From positions 62,001 to 126,000 of the forward strand of contig CAMDXA010000002.1 of NCBI GenBank assembly GCA_945878065.1: a stretch of DNA of 64,000 nt. Reading direction: 5' to 3'. The position numbers were made by a program, and so were the translations under genes. The notes beneath the pieces are model-generated. The model had not been told where the DNA came from and ran no database searches. It was given only the letters and a program-made list of their open reading frames with translations. Positions 20,096 to 29,066 of this stretch are shown piece by piece. Source of the stretch: Bordetella parapertussis (GTDB lineage Bacteria > Pseudomonadota > Gammaproteobacteria > Burkholderiales > Burkholderiaceae_C). Within the stretch, counting starts at the first letter, position 1. Every line of letters begins with the position of its first letter.

Positions 20096-21333
20096 CCCAG
20101 GTCGATGTGCTGATCATTGGTGCAGGTGCTGCAGGTTTGTTTTGCGCGGGCGTAGCGGCACAACAAGGTTTGAATGTCTTACTGTTAGACCATTACCCCA
20201 AGGTGGCGGAAAAAATCCGCATCTCAGGCGGCGGGCGCAGCAACTTCACCAACAAAGATATTGACCCGCGCGCGCCGCACACGCATTTTCTCGGCGACAA
20301 CCCCATGTTCGCGCGTAGCGCACTCAGCCGCTACACCGCGCAAGATTTCATTGATTTGGTCAAAAAACACGACATTGGTTTCCATGAAAAGCACAAAGGC
20401 CAACTGTTTTGCGACCGCAGTGCGCAAGACCTGATCGACATGCTTTTGCGCGAGTGCGAAGCCGGTGCCATGGGCGGCAAAGTCACACGCTGGCAGCCTT
20501 GCAATTTGTTGGGTTTGCAATACAGCGATGCGCCCGAGCCTCACTACGTGGCTGACACTGCCCAAGGCCAGGTGCAAGCGCGAGCCTTGGTGGTCGCCAG
20601 CGGCGGTTTGTCCATCCCCAAGATTGGTGCTACTGACATCGGTTACCGCTTGGCCAAGCAGTTCAGCTTGCGAATGGTCGAGCCGCGCCCCGCTTTGGTG
20701 CCTCTCACTTTCTCCACTGCCGACTGGCAGCCTTATGCGGCGCTGGCCGGGTTGTCGCTGCCGGTGGCCATGCAAACCGGTGAAGGCAAAAAAACCACGG
20801 TGTTCAACGAAGACCTGCTGTTCACGCACCGAGGTTTGTCGGGTCCGGCGGTGCTGCAAATTTCCAGTTATTGGCAAACCGGCAAGCCCATTCGCCTGAA
20901 CCTGTTGCCAGACACCGATTTGGCGCAAGCGCTGGTGCAGGCCAAGCAGTCCAGCAAAAAATCCTTGTCCAACACGCTTGCCACCTGGCTACCGTCGCGT
21001 CTGGCCGACACTTGGACAGCCACGCAGAGTGATTGGCAGAAAAGCCTGCCTGACACCCCGGACAAAGCCTTGCAGCGGTTGGCTGCCTCTTTACAAACTT
21101 GGGCGCTGACACCCTCCGGTACCGAGGGATACGCCAAGGCCGAGGTCACCGCTGGCGGCGTTGACACACGGGATTTGTCCCAACAAACCATGGAATCCAA
21201 GCAACCGGGGCTGTATTTCATCGGGGAAGTGGTCGACATCACGGGTTGGTTGGGCGGCTACAACTTCCAATGGGCTTGGGCCAGCGCCCACGCCTGTGCA
21301 AAGGCCTTGGCAGCCCGGCTCAAACCGTTATAA
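20092..21333 (+). CDS. YhiN/HI0933-family NAD(P)/FAD-dependent oxidoreductase
   Basis: A 413-residue flavoprotein of the HI0933 family (YhiN, also BaiN-like). The N-terminal dinucleotide fold is VLIIGAGAAGLFCAGVAAQQG, followed by the family tag ISGGGRSNFTN. Near the C-terminus lie TAGGVDTRDLS and GLYFIGEVVDITGWLGGYNFQWAWASAH, the second FAD contact. The physiological substrate of this family is generally unknown. Its last codons contain the -10 element of the rpsU promoter. Confidence 0.92.
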   Translation: MTQVDVLIIGAGAAGLFCAGVAAQQGLNVLLLDHYPKVAEKIRISGGGRSNFTNKDIDPRAPHTHFLGDNPMFARSALSRYTAQDFIDLVKKHDIGFHEKHKGQLFCDRSAQDLIDMLLRECEAGAMGGKVTRWQPCNLLGLQYSDAPEPHYVADTAQGQVQARALVVASGGLSIPKIGATDIGYRLAKQFSLRMVEPRPALVPLTFSTADWQPYAALAGLSLPVAMQTGEGKKTTVFNEDLLFTHRGLSGPAVLQISSYWQTGKPIRLNLLPDTDLAQALVQAKQSSKKSLSNTLATWLPSRLADTWTATQSDWQKSLPDTPDKALQRLAASLQTWALTPSGTEGYAKAEVTAGGVDTRDLSQQTMESKQPGLYFIGEVVDITGWLGGYNFQWAWASAHACAKALAARLKPL

Positions 21334-21334
21334 T
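21307..21334 (+). promoter_or_regulatory. Probable sigma-70 promoter of rpsU
   Basis: TTGGCA (21307-21312) and a perfect TATAAT (21329-21334) are 16 bp apart. The -10 overlaps the TAA stop of the upstream flavoprotein gene. Transcription would start near 21341 and give a leader of about 115 nt, containing a 6-bp stem CCCGAC/GTCGGG (21355-21360 with 21374-21379). Confidence 0.65.
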
Positions 21335-21454
21335 GTTGGATTTTCCGGCCATCCCCCGACAGCCAAACCCTCCGTCGGGCACCACCGCTTCGCAGGCCTT
21401 GAAGTCCGATCTTCTTCATATGCCGAGCGTGCACATTTTTGAAAATTGTTGTCA

Positions 21455-21667
21455 ATGACCACTATCCGTGTAAAAGAAAACGAACCCTTTGACGTGGCTT
21501 TGCGCCGCTTCAAGCGCACCATCGAAAAACTCGGTTTGCTGACCGACCTTCGCGCCCGTGAGTTTTATGAAAAACCCACCGCCGAGCGCAAACGCAAAAA
21601 AGCTGCCGCAGTCAAGCGCCATTACAAGCGCGTTCGCAGCATGCAGTTGCCGAAAAAACTCTACTGA
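21455..21667 (+). CDS. rpsU: 30S ribosomal protein bS21
   Basis: A small, very basic 70-residue ribosomal protein that binds near the 3' end of 16S rRNA and aids initiation. The start [19 protein letters not shown] and the Lys/Arg-rich end [23 protein letters not shown] match bS21 throughout. An upstream in-frame TTG at 21446 was rejected in favour of the ATG. It is followed by a strong intrinsic terminator and then yqeY, a common pairing. Confidence 0.97.
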
Positions 21668-21698
21668 TCTGCTTGCAGGCCACGGCCTGAACAGGCTC

Positions 21699-21728
21699 GC
21701 CCGGCCCAGCCCGCGCGGGCCTTTTTTT
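21699..21728 (+). terminator. Rho-independent terminator after rpsU
   Basis: GCCCG (21699-21703) or GGCCC (21703-21707) can pair with the CGGGCC around 21716-21721, and the tight palindrome GCCCGCGCGGGC spans 21709-21720. Seven T follow at 21722-21728. This is the best intrinsic terminator in the window, and it lies 31 bp beyond the rpsU stop. Confidence 0.8.
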
Positions 21729-21747
21729 ATTTGTACTGGAGAACCCC

Positions 21748-22194
21748 ATGAGCCTCAAACAACAAATCACTGAAGACATGAAAACAGCGATGCGCGCCAA
21801 AGACAGCGTGCGCTTGGGCACCATCCGATTGTTACAAGCCGCAATGAAGCAAAAAGAGGTCGATGAGCGTGTCGAACTTGACGACATCATGGTCATCGCC
21901 ATCGTGGACAAATTGATCAAGCAACGCAAAGACTCTGTCGCCGCCTACCAAAGTGCGGGGCGCCAAGATTTGGCCGACATCGAAACTGCCGAAATCGTGG
22001 TTTTACAAGCCTATTTGCCACAGCGCCTCAACGCTCAAGAGGTGCAGCATGCAGTCGCAGCCATCGTCGCAGAGTTGGGTGCAAGCGGCCCTGGCGATAT
22101 GGGCAAGGTCATGGGCGCTGTCAAAGCGCAGCTTGCAGGCAAAGCAGACATGGGTGAAGTCAGTGCTGCGGTCAAGGCCGCATTGACCAAATAA
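21748..22194 (+). CDS. YqeY/GatB-like tRNA amidotransferase-tail protein
   Basis: A 148-residue helical protein homologous to the C-terminal domain of GatB, known as YqeY. It opens MSLKQQITEDMKTAMRAKDSVRLGTIRLL and ends with GDMGKVMGAVKAQLAGKADMGEVSAAVKAAL, the conserved RNA-binding tail repeat. Its exact function is unsettled. A GGAG box sits 6 nt before the ATG. It lies just after the rpsU terminator, as in many proteobacteria. Confidence 0.93.
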   Translation: MSLKQQITEDMKTAMRAKDSVRLGTIRLLQAAMKQKEVDERVELDDIMVIAIVDKLIKQRKDSVAAYQSAGRQDLADIETAEIVVLQAYLPQRLNAQEVQHAVAAIVAELGASGPGDMGKVMGAVKAQLAGKADMGEVSAAVKAALTK

Positions 22195-22312
22195 AGCCAA
22201 TTTCCTTCACCCATTCCAATCAAACAAGCCGCATATCGTTCATGCCTAAAATCACCGCACATTGTCGCGCTGGTCCCAGCATGTCGCCTGCCAACTTTTC
22301 TTCGCAAACACC

Positions 22313-23401
22313 GTGACCGATTCCTCTGTTTACTTGCGCATAGATCACGTCACCAAGCGTTTTGGTGAAACCCTTGCGGTCAACGATGTCAGTCTGGGCA
22401 TTGATCGCGGTGAAATATTTGCGTTGCTCGGCTCCTCAGGCTGCGGGAAATCGACTTTGCTTCGGGTGCTTTCAGGGTTTGAGACGCCCACCAGTGGGCG
22501 CGTTTTGCTGGACGGCAAAGACGTCACCGATTTGCCGCCCTATGAGCGCCCAATGAACATGATGTTCCAGTCGTACGCACTTTTCCCCCACCTCAATGTC
22601 TGGGAAAACGTGGCATTTGGCTTGAAGCGCGATGGCGTTGCCAAAGCGGAAATTCAACAACGGGTCGAAGACATGCTGCAACTGGTGCAATTGCAAAAAT
22701 TTGCCAAACGTAGCCCGCACCAGTTGTCAGGCGGCCAGCAACAACGCGTGGCGTTGGCGCGCAGTCTGGTCAAGCGACCGCAGTTACTTCTGCTCGATGA
22801 ACCGCTGGGTGCGCTTGATAAAAAATTGCGCGAAGAAACCCAAGTGGAATTGGTCAAGATCATCAAACAAGTGGGCGTGACCTGTGTCATGGTGACGCAT
22901 GATCAAGACGAAGCCATGACCATGGCAGACCGTATTGCCGTGATGAGCGAAGGACGGTTTTTGCAAGTGGGCGCGCCCAGCGAAGTCTACGAATATCCCA
23001 ACTGCCGATTTGTTGCTGACTTTGTTGGCAATGTGAACTTGGTCGATGGCGAAATCACAGTAGATGATGCAGAAAAAACCGTTGTACAAAGTGATGTCTG
23101 CAGTTTTTTTGTGGGCCACGGTATCTCCGGCCACTTAGGAATGCAAGTGACGGTGGCACTGCGGCCTGAAAAAATTCATTTAAGCCTAGATAATCTGGCC
23201 AACACACACAACACGGTCGCCTGTACGGTGGACAGCTTGTCGTACTTTGGCAGTTACACCAGTTACCACTTAAAAATGGGCAATGGACAACTGCTTCAAG
23301 CTTGGGTCACAAACACCAACCGTCACCATGAAAATATTGAGATCGGTCAAAAACTGTGGGCGCATTGGTATGACAACGCCATGGTGGTTCTTGACCGCTG
23401 A
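22313..23401 (+). CDS. PotA/PotG-like ABC transporter ATP-binding protein, orphan
   Basis: A cytoplasmic ATPase (362 aa from GTG) of the spermidine/putrescine-iron-thiosulfate import class. It has Walker A GSSGCGKST, Q-loop MMFQSYALFPH, signature LSGGQQQRVALARS, Walker B LLLLDEPLGALD and switch His in MVTHDQDEA. A TOBE-like C-terminal domain (VTVALRPEKIHLSL) follows. GTG 22313 is the preferred start, since homology begins at YLRIDHVTKRFGE; the next start upstream is a TTG at 22262. No permease or binding protein lies beside it; the flanks are yqeY and pmbA. It must pair with membrane subunits encoded elsewhere or be a relic. The substrate is inferred from class only. Confidence 0.88.
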   Translation: MTDSSVYLRIDHVTKRFGETLAVNDVSLGIDRGEIFALLGSSGCGKSTLLRVLSGFETPTSGRVLLDGKDVTDLPPYERPMNMMFQSYALFPHLNVWENVAFGLKRDGVAKAEIQQRVEDMLQLVQLQKFAKRSPHQLSGGQQQRVALARSLVKRPQLLLLDEPLGALDKKLREETQVELVKIIKQVGVTCVMVTHDQDEAMTMADRIAVMSEGRFLQVGAPSEVYEYPNCRFVADFVGNVNLVDGEITVDDAEKTVVQSDVCSFFVGHGISGHLGMQVTVALRPEKIHLSLDNLANTHNTVACTVDSLSYFGSYTSYHLKMGNGQLLQAWVTNTNRHHENIEIGQKLWAHWYDNAMVVLDR

Positions 23402-23407
23402 TGCTTT

Positions 23408-24796
23408 TTAAGCGCCAGCGACTTTCATGCGGTTGATCAACACCGAGCCAATGGTTTTGGCGCCATAGTTATAGGTGTCTGAACCTACGGCTTCTATGCC
23501 CATCAGCATGTCTTTCATGTTGCCGGCGATGGTGATTTCTTGCACGGGATACGCGATTTCACCCTTCTCGACCCAGAACCCGCTGGCACCACGCGAGTAG
23601 TCCCCCGTGACGTAGTTGATGCCCTGCCCCATGAGTTCGATCACGAATAAACCTGTGCCCAGTTTTTTCAACATGGCTTTGAGATCGTCTTGACTGCGGG
23701 TTTGGGTAGAGCGCATCACCAGATTGTGCGAACCGCCAGAGTTGCCTGTGGTTTGCATGCCCAGTTTGCGTGCTGAATAACTGCTGAGGAAATAGCCCTG
23801 CACTTGGCCGTTTTGAATGATGTCGCGCGCTTGGGTTTTGACCCCTTCATCATCAAACGGTGAGCTGCCTTTGCCGCGCATGACAAATGGGTCTTCATGC
23901 ACCTGTATGTGTGAGGGCAGTACTTGTTTGCCCAATGAGTCCAACAAAAAACTGCTTTTGCGATAAAGGGCGCCGCCGCTGAGTGCATGCACCAAACCGC
24001 CCAACAAACCGGCCGCCAGCGGCGACTCGAACAACACCGGACAACTGACCGTGCGGATTTTGCGGGCGTGCAAACGGCTGAGTGCACGCTCTGCAGCATA
24101 TCGCCCAATCACTTCGGGAGCGGCCAATTCGTTCGGATGGCGCATGGAGCTGTACCAGGCGTCCCGTTGCATGTCATCACCCGTGCCTGCAATCGGTGCC
24201 ACTGAGACACTGTGCCTAGAGCTGGCATAACCCCCTCTGAAACCATGCGTGTGGGCACTGAAAAAATGGCTTTGCTGGACAGACACCGCAGCACCTTCGC
24301 TGTTGGTAATGCCCGCATCGGTTTGAAGAGCAGCGGCTTCACAGCGAAGCGCCAGAGTGGCGGCCTCCTCACTGCTGATCGCCCACGGATGGAATAAGTC
24401 TAAATCGCGCTGGTCATGGGCGATCAGGGATTCTTGCGGCAATTCCGCCATAGGATCTTGCGCCGTGAAACGGGCAATGTCATGCGCTGCTTGGACGGTA
24501 CGTTCAATAGCCGCCTCAGAAAAATCAGAAGTACTGGCATTGCCACGGCGGTGACCCACGTACACCGTGATACCCAACGATTTGTCGCGGTTACGCTCTA
24601 CGTTTTCAAGTTCGCCTTTGCGCACCGACACGCTCAGGCCACAACCTTCGGAAGCTTGGGCAGCTGCGTCGCTGGCACCCAAGCGTTTGGCATGGGCTAG
24701 TGCACTGTCAACCAGAGCTTCAAATTGGGCACGGCTGTGGCTGAATCCAGGCAGAGGTTTGTCGTGGGCGGTAGGGGGGGTGGAAAAGGGTTTCAT
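23408..24796 (-). CDS. pmbA: Metalloprotease subunit PmbA (TldE)
   Basis: A 462-residue partner of TldD; the heterodimer degrades unfolded peptides and matures some peptide antibiotics. TldE lacks the zinc HExxxH helix, as here, where no HExxH occurs. Family stretches are VSVRKGELENVERNRDKSLG, the central FSAHTHGFRGGYASSRH, and the C-terminal GNSGGSHNLVM, ELMGQGINYVTGDYSRGASGFWVE and EITIAGNMKDML. It is convergent with the PotA-like gene (6 bp) and divergent from darP (41 bp); pmbA next to darP/yjgA is a conserved pairing. Confidence 0.95.
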   Translation of the reverse strand: MKPFSTPPTAHDKPLPGFSHSRAQFEALVDSALAHAKRLGASDAAAQASEGCGLSVSVRKGELENVERNRDKSLGITVYVGHRRGNASTSDFSEAAIERTVQAAHDIARFTAQDPMAELPQESLIAHDQRDLDLFHPWAISSEEAATLALRCEAAALQTDAGITNSEGAAVSVQQSHFFSAHTHGFRGGYASSRHSVSVAPIAGTGDDMQRDAWYSSMRHPNELAAPEVIGRYAAERALSRLHARKIRTVSCPVLFESPLAAGLLGGLVHALSGGALYRKSSFLLDSLGKQVLPSHIQVHEDPFVMRGKGSSPFDDEGVKTQARDIIQNGQVQGYFLSSYSARKLGMQTTGNSGGSHNLVMRSTQTRSQDDLKAMLKKLGTGLFVIELMGQGINYVTGDYSRGASGFWVEKGEIAYPVQEITIAGNMKDMLMGIEAVGSDTYNYGAKTIGSVLINRMKVAGA

Positions 24797-24837
24797 ATCG
24801 ACGGCTATGATACTTGCCAGACCATTACCCCCACGTT

Positions 24838-25479
24838 ATGTCACGCAAACCCACCAAAGGTTATTACGTCAAAGGCCATTTTGTGGCCGAAGGCAGCGAA
24901 CTCGATCTTGAGCTCAAACGCGAACTCAAAGGCAGCGACAGCGCCAGCCGCACCGACCTTAAACGCGAAAGCTTTGAGCTGCAAAAGCTAGGCGAAGACC
25001 TGTTGCAACTGCGCCAAGATGCCATGCAGCAATTGGTGGCGCAGCAGCATGTGCCCGAACTGCTTTTCGAAGCGATACGCGACGCCAAAAAAATCACCAA
25101 CTTCGAAGGCCTGCGCCGTCAAATGCAGTATGTGGGCAAGCTCATGCGCAAGCTCGATGCGTCACAAGTCCAGGCCATCAGAGACGCCTTGGATGTGCAA
25201 CACAACGGCAGTGCAGAGGAGACGCTGGCTCTGCATATGAGCGAACATTGGCGCGACCGTTTGCTCAAAGACGACCAAGCTTTGGCCGATTGGCTGATCG
25301 CACACCCTGACACAGACAGCCAGCAATTGCGCGCCCTGATTCGCCAAGCCAGAAAAGATGGCCTGCCTGACAAATCCGCTGTCTCTCAGGGCGCGTTTCC
25401 CAGACAAGGCCGCGCTTACCGGGATATCTTCAAGTTGGTCCGCGACCAATTGAACGCTGCAAAAGTTGTCTCATCATGA
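24838..25479 (+). CDS. darP: Ribosome biogenesis factor DarP (YjgA, DUF615)
   Basis: A 213-residue, highly charged helical protein that associates with late 50S precursors and the peptidyl-transferase region. The DUF615 pattern is clear: SRKPTKGYY, then ELKRESFELQKLGEDLLQL, AIRDAKKITNFEGLRRQMQYVGKLMR, and the C-terminal FPRQGRAYRDIFKLVRDQL. Start ATG 24838 gives the usual N-terminus (an in-frame TTG lies at 24814). It overlaps mog by ATGA. Confidence 0.93.
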   Translation: MSRKPTKGYYVKGHFVAEGSELDLELKRELKGSDSASRTDLKRESFELQKLGEDLLQLRQDAMQQLVAQQHVPELLFEAIRDAKKITNFEGLRRQMQYVGKLMRKLDASQVQAIRDALDVQHNGSAEETLALHMSEHWRDRLLKDDQALADWLIAHPDTDSQQLRALIRQARKDGLPDKSAVSQGAFPRQGRAYRDIFKLVRDQLNAAKVVSS

Positions 25480-26084
25480 ATGCTGATCCCTCGCTTGATC
25501 CTGTACGCATAGGCATTGTCTCCATCAGTGACCGCGCTTCAAGCGGGACCTACGAAGACAAAGGGCTACCTGCGTTGCGTGAATGGCTACAGCAAGCTTT
25601 GCACAATCCCCTGGCCTTTGAACCCCGATTGATTCCGGACGAGCAAGCGCTGATCAGCCAAACCTTGAAAGAACTTGTACATGCCGGTTGCGCGTTGGTG
25701 CTCACCACCGGCGGAACCGGGCCGGCGGTGCGAGATGTCACACCTGAAGCCACCTTGGCAGTGGCAGACAAAGAAATGCCCGGCTTTGGCGAGCAAATGC
25801 GGCAAATCAGCCTGCGCTTTGTGCCAACCGCCATTCTTTCTCGGCAAGTCGCTGTGGTTCGCGGCAGCAGCCTGATCATCAACTTGCCAGGCCAACCCAA
25901 ATCCATCACTGAAACGCTGGGCGGCTTGAAAGATGCCCAAGGCTTGTCGTTGGTTGACGGTATTTTTGCTGCCGTGCCTTATTGCATCGACCTGATTGGC
26001 GGTCCGTATTTGCAAACGCGCGACAGCTTTTGCAAAGCATTCCGACCAAAAAATGTCCAGCGGCCTTACCCGGCCAAACCCTGA
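25476..26084 (+). CDS. mog: Molybdopterin adenylyltransferase (MogA-type)
   Basis: Adenylylates molybdopterin before molybdate insertion in molybdenum cofactor synthesis. Its 202 residues show the MogA fold signatures GIVSISDRASSGTYEDKG, LVLTTGGTGPAVRDVTPEAT, EMPGFGEQMR and VRGSSLIINLPGQPKSI. The end YCIDLIGGPYLQT is also typical. It is coupled to darP through an ATGA overlap and ends 4 bp before a convergent unknown gene. Confidence 0.95.
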   Translation: MNADPSLDPVRIGIVSISDRASSGTYEDKGLPALREWLQQALHNPLAFEPRLIPDEQALISQTLKELVHAGCALVLTTGGTGPAVRDVTPEATLAVADKEMPGFGEQMRQISLRFVPTAILSRQVAVVRGSSLIINLPGQPKSITETLGGLKDAQGLSLVDGIFAAVPYCIDLIGGPYLQTRDSFCKAFRPKNVQRPYPAKP

Positions 26085-26088
26085 AGTA

Positions 26089-26493
26089 TCAAGTCGCCTC
26101 CAAGTGGAAAGCGACTTGGTTGATATCGAAATACATCTTCTCAAAAAACATTTCACAAGATGCATTACCACCGCTGACCAAACGCAGATTGGCCGACTCA
26201 GGACTTTGCATCAAGGCCTCCTGCGGTGAAAACTGAAGCGTGGAAAACACATATTTTTCCAGCGACCTCAAGAACACGGCAAAACCGGGCACTTTGAGTT
26301 GTGCCGGGTCTTCGCAAACCATCCACCAATGTGAATGGAATTGATTGGGTGGAAACAGTTGCAACTTCACCATGCAGTCACTCACCATCAAGCCGTATTG
26401 CTCGATGCTGAAAGACAAATCAGCGCTGTAGTCGTCGCTTGGCAGTTGGTTAAACACCAAACTGTGGGGGTGCAATTTGATAAATGCAGGCAT
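26089..26493 (-). CDS. Hypothetical protein, 134 aa
   Basis: I do not recognise this protein. It is soluble-looking, with no signal or membrane segment, and is rich in aromatic residues and methionine (FHSHWWMVCEDPAQL, MFFEKMYFDINQVAFHLE). It begins MPAFIKLHPHSLVFNQLPSDD. It is the only frame that fills the gap between mog and cysE, it ends 4 bp from mog, and it lies 41 bp upstream of nothing on its own strand but cysE, which runs the same way. Gene status is likely from packing and length; function is unknown. Confidence 0.65.
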   Translation of the reverse strand: MPAFIKLHPHSLVFNQLPSDDYSADLSFSIEQYGLMVSDCMVKLQLFPPNQFHSHWWMVCEDPAQLKVPGFAVFLRSLEKYVFSTLQFSPQEALMQSPESANLRLVSGGNASCEMFFEKMYFDINQVAFHLEAT

Positions 26494-26534
26494 GGCTCAA
26501 GAATCGACAGGAATCGGACCGGCTTTAAACCGTC

Positions 26535-27308
26535 TCAATCAATCAGCTTGTTGAGTTTTTCAATATCGGTATCCACATTTTTTGCGGCATCTTCAGGCAC
26601 ACAATCCGCACGGTTGAAAACGCCATTGGACAATTTCTCCAAGGCCTGCCAGAGCATGGCAATTTGCTTGTCTTGCTCTGCCGTGTAGTCGATCAGACCG
26701 CGAATGGCCTGACTCAGCGGGTCGTCGTTTTGCGTCACACCGTATGCTGAAAAGCCCATTTTGGAGGCGACTTCCTCGCGCACCGCATCGGTTTTGGCTT
26801 CGATGATGCGCGCCGGGTTACCGACCGCTGTGGCACCTGCGGGCACAGGTTTGGTCACCACGGCATTGCTGCCGATCTTGGCGCCATCGCCCACAGAGAA
26901 ACCACCAAGCACCTTGGCACCGGCACCCACCACCACATTGCGACCCAAGGTGGGGTGGCGTTTGGCACCTTTGTAGAGTGAGGTTCCACCCAAGGTCACG
27001 CCTTGGTAAATGGTGCAACCATCGCCGATCTCTGCAGTTTCCCCGACCACCACGCCCATGGCATGGTCAAAAAAAACACCGCTACCAATGACGGCAGCCG
27101 GATGGATTTCGATGCCCGTTAAAAACCGCGACACATTCGATATGAAACGCCCCAGCCATTTCAGACCCACTCCCCAGCAAGCATGCGCCCAACGGTGCAT
27201 GACCATGGCATGTAAGCCCGGATAACAGGTCAGGACCTCGAAACCACTGCGCGCGGCAGGATCGCGTTCGAGAATAGTTTGTATATCAGCGCGGATTCTT
27301 GAAAACAT
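26535..27308 (-). CDS. cysE: Serine O-acetyltransferase
   Basis: Makes O-acetylserine from serine and acetyl-CoA, the committed step of cysteine synthesis. Its 257 residues show an N-terminal helical part ([29 protein letters not shown]) and then left-handed beta-helix repeats with [45 protein letters not shown] and GNPARI. The C-terminus is extended beyond the repeat domain by about 60 residues, ending [14 protein letters not shown], so it lacks the short Ile-ended tail by which E. coli CysE binds cysteine synthase, although a hydrophobic-acidic end remains. It lies 9 bp downstream of trmJ in the same direction. Confidence 0.95.
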   Translation of the reverse strand: MFSRIRADIQTILERDPAARSGFEVLTCYPGLHAMVMHRWAHACWGVGLKWLGRFISNVSRFLTGIEIHPAAVIGSGVFFDHAMGVVVGETAEIGDGCTIYQGVTLGGTSLYKGAKRHPTLGRNVVVGAGAKVLGGFSVGDGAKIGSNAVVTKPVPAGATAVGNPARIIEAKTDAVREEVASKMGFSAYGVTQNDDPLSQAIRGLIDYTAEQDKQIAMLWQALEKLSNGVFNRADCVPEDAAKNVDTDIEKLNKLID

Positions 27309-27317
27309 GCGAAGAGT

Positions 27318-28049
27318 CTAACTTTTTCGCTGTGAGGCCTGCGTCATGGCCTTGGCAATGCCCCGAAGAATATGCACCTCTTCCTCGGTCAAACCGGCAC
27401 GGTTGAACATTTGGTTCAAGCGCGGCATCAGCTTTTTCGGGGCTTGTGGGTCGAGAAAACCTATGTCCGTCAGTGACTGTTGCCAATGCGACAACAAACC
27501 GGCGATCTGCGCGGCATCAGCATGCACAGCAGGCGGCACTGCGTCCTGTACCGCAAAGCCGCCCAGCGCCAGTCGCCATTCATAGGCGATGACTTGCACC
27601 GCACCGGCAATATTCAAAGAACCAAAACCAGGGTCGGTAGGAATGCTGAGCGCTACGTGGCATCGGTACACATCGTCATTTTTCATACCGAAACGCTCGG
27701 AACCGAATAAAAAAGCCATGCCCTCCACCGCTTGTGCCGCAACTGGCCATTGCGCGAAATGCGCGCGAGGCGTTCGCGTCGGTGGACCGAAATCGCGCGG
27801 CGTCATGGCGGTTGCGCATAGGTGCGTCATGCCGTCCAATGCTTCGTCCAAAGTATCCACAATGCGGGCCTTTTCCAGCACATTCAATGCCCCACTGGCG
27901 CGTTGAATGGTTTCTTCGCGGCGCAGCACATTGGACCAGCGCGGCTTGACCAGCACCAGATCGTCAAAGCCCATGACTCGCATAGCGCGAGCAGTGGCGC
28001 CGACATTGCCGGCGTGGCTGGTTTCAATCAGAATAAAACGCGTTTGCAT
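27318..28049 (-). CDS. trmJ: tRNA (cytidine/uridine-2'-O-)-methyltransferase TrmJ
   Basis: A SPOUT methyltransferase that 2'-O-methylates position 32 of tRNAs using S-adenosylmethionine. The 243 residues open MQTRFILIETSHAGNVGATARAM, with the family's LVxTxxPxNIG-type strand. The trefoil-knot motifs are FGSERFGMKNDDVYRC, ALSIPTDPGFGSLNIAGAVQVIAYEWR. The start at 28049 was chosen; upstream in-frame sequence would cross the divergent suhB promoter. The C-terminal helical extension, RAGLTEEEVHILRGIAKAM, is typical of the proteobacterial enzyme. Confidence 0.93.
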   Translation of the reverse strand: MQTRFILIETSHAGNVGATARAMRVMGFDDLVLVKPRWSNVLRREETIQRASGALNVLEKARIVDTLDEALDGMTHLCATAMTPRDFGPPTRTPRAHFAQWPVAAQAVEGMAFLFGSERFGMKNDDVYRCHVALSIPTDPGFGSLNIAGAVQVIAYEWRLALGGFAVQDAVPPAVHADAAQIAGLLSHWQQSLTDIGFLDPQAPKKLMPRLNQMFNRAGLTEEEVHILRGIAKAMTQASQRKS

Positions 28050-28075
28050 GGGACTAAAATAAGCGTATTGTCGCC

Positions 28076-28101
28076 GCCCGCTCTGTCGGGCGTGTTTTTT
28101 T
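28076..28101 (+). terminator. Terminator-like hairpin in the suhB 5' region
   Basis: GCCCG (28076-28080) and CGGGC (28087-28091) form a 5-bp GC stem with a 6-base loop. GTG and seven T follow (28095-28101). It points toward suhB and lies 51 bp before its start, between divergent trmJ and suhB, where no upstream plus-strand gene needs terminating. It may be a leader attenuator. Confidence 0.5.
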
Positions 28102-28152
28102 GCAGATAGACGCTGCTTGTACGCGTTCAACACAGGCTTGCCGATCGCCCCC

Positions 28153-29043
28153 ATGACCACCGCCTCTTCTTCTTCCATCCACCCCATGCTCAATATCGCC
28201 ATCAAGGCGGCGCGTGCGGCTGGGTCCATCATCAACCGAGCAGCGCTCGATGTTGAATCGGTTCGGGTCTCCCAAAAAATGGAAAACGACTTTGTCACCG
28301 AAGTCGATCAAGCAAGTGAAAACACCATCATCGAAACTTTGCTGAACGCCTATCCTGACCACGGCATCTTGGCCGAAGAATCAGGACGTACCCACGGCAA
28401 CCCGAATGCAGAACATGTGTGGATCATCGATCCGCTGGACGGCACCACCAATTTCATCCATGGGTTTCCTTTTTATTGCGTCAGCATTGCCTTGCAAAGC
28501 CGTGGCCGTTTAGAGCAAGCCGTGGTCTTCGACCCCACACGCAACGATTTGTTTACCTCTACGCGAGGACGCGGCGCCTTCCTCAACGACCGCCGCTTGC
28601 GCGTGAGCAAACGCATTCGCTTGAAAGAGTGCCTGATCAGCACAGGTTTTCCGTTCAGGGACGGAGACGATTTCAATGCCTACTTGAGCATGATGTCTCA
28701 GGTGATGACCCGCACCGCAGGCTTGCGTAGACCCGGCGCTGCTGCTCTCGATCTGGCTTATGTGGCCGCCGGTTTCAGTGATGGTTTTTTTGAAACCGGT
28801 TTGCACCCTTGGGACATGGCGGCCGGTGCGTTACTGATCACCGAAGCAGGTGGCCTGGTAGGCAACTTCACCGGTGAAGCGGATTTCTTGCAACAGCGCG
28901 AATGTCTGGCCGCCAGCCCGAAAATTTACGGCCAACTCGTGACCCTGCTTCAGCCTTACTCCAAATTTGCAGGGGTAGCTGATAAGGCGATAGCGGCGCA
29001 ATCGATTGTCGACGTCAGCAAAGTTATCGAATCCGGCAAATAA
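28153..29043 (+). CDS. suhB: Inositol monophosphatase family protein SuhB
   Basis: A Mg-dependent phosphatase of the IMPase fold; in E. coli SuhB also joins the rRNA antitermination complex. In its 296 residues the metal ligands are in [24 protein letters not shown] and [17 protein letters not shown]. The start at 28153 ([24 protein letters not shown]) matches relatives that begin a few residues before HPMLN; an ATG at 28186 is an alternative. A terminator-like hairpin precedes it, so premature termination may tune its expression. Confidence 0.94.
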   Translation: MTTASSSSIHPMLNIAIKAARAAGSIINRAALDVESVRVSQKMENDFVTEVDQASENTIIETLLNAYPDHGILAEESGRTHGNPNAEHVWIIDPLDGTTNFIHGFPFYCVSIALQSRGRLEQAVVFDPTRNDLFTSTRGRGAFLNDRRLRVSKRIRLKECLISTGFPFRDGDDFNAYLSMMSQVMTRTAGLRRPGAAALDLAYVAAGFSDGFFETGLHPWDMAAGALLITEAGGLVGNFTGEADFLQQRECLAASPKIYGQLVTLLQPYSKFAGVADKAIAAQSIVDVSKVIESGK

Positions 29044-29066
29044 GCCAGCATGCGCCTTGTGTGACC

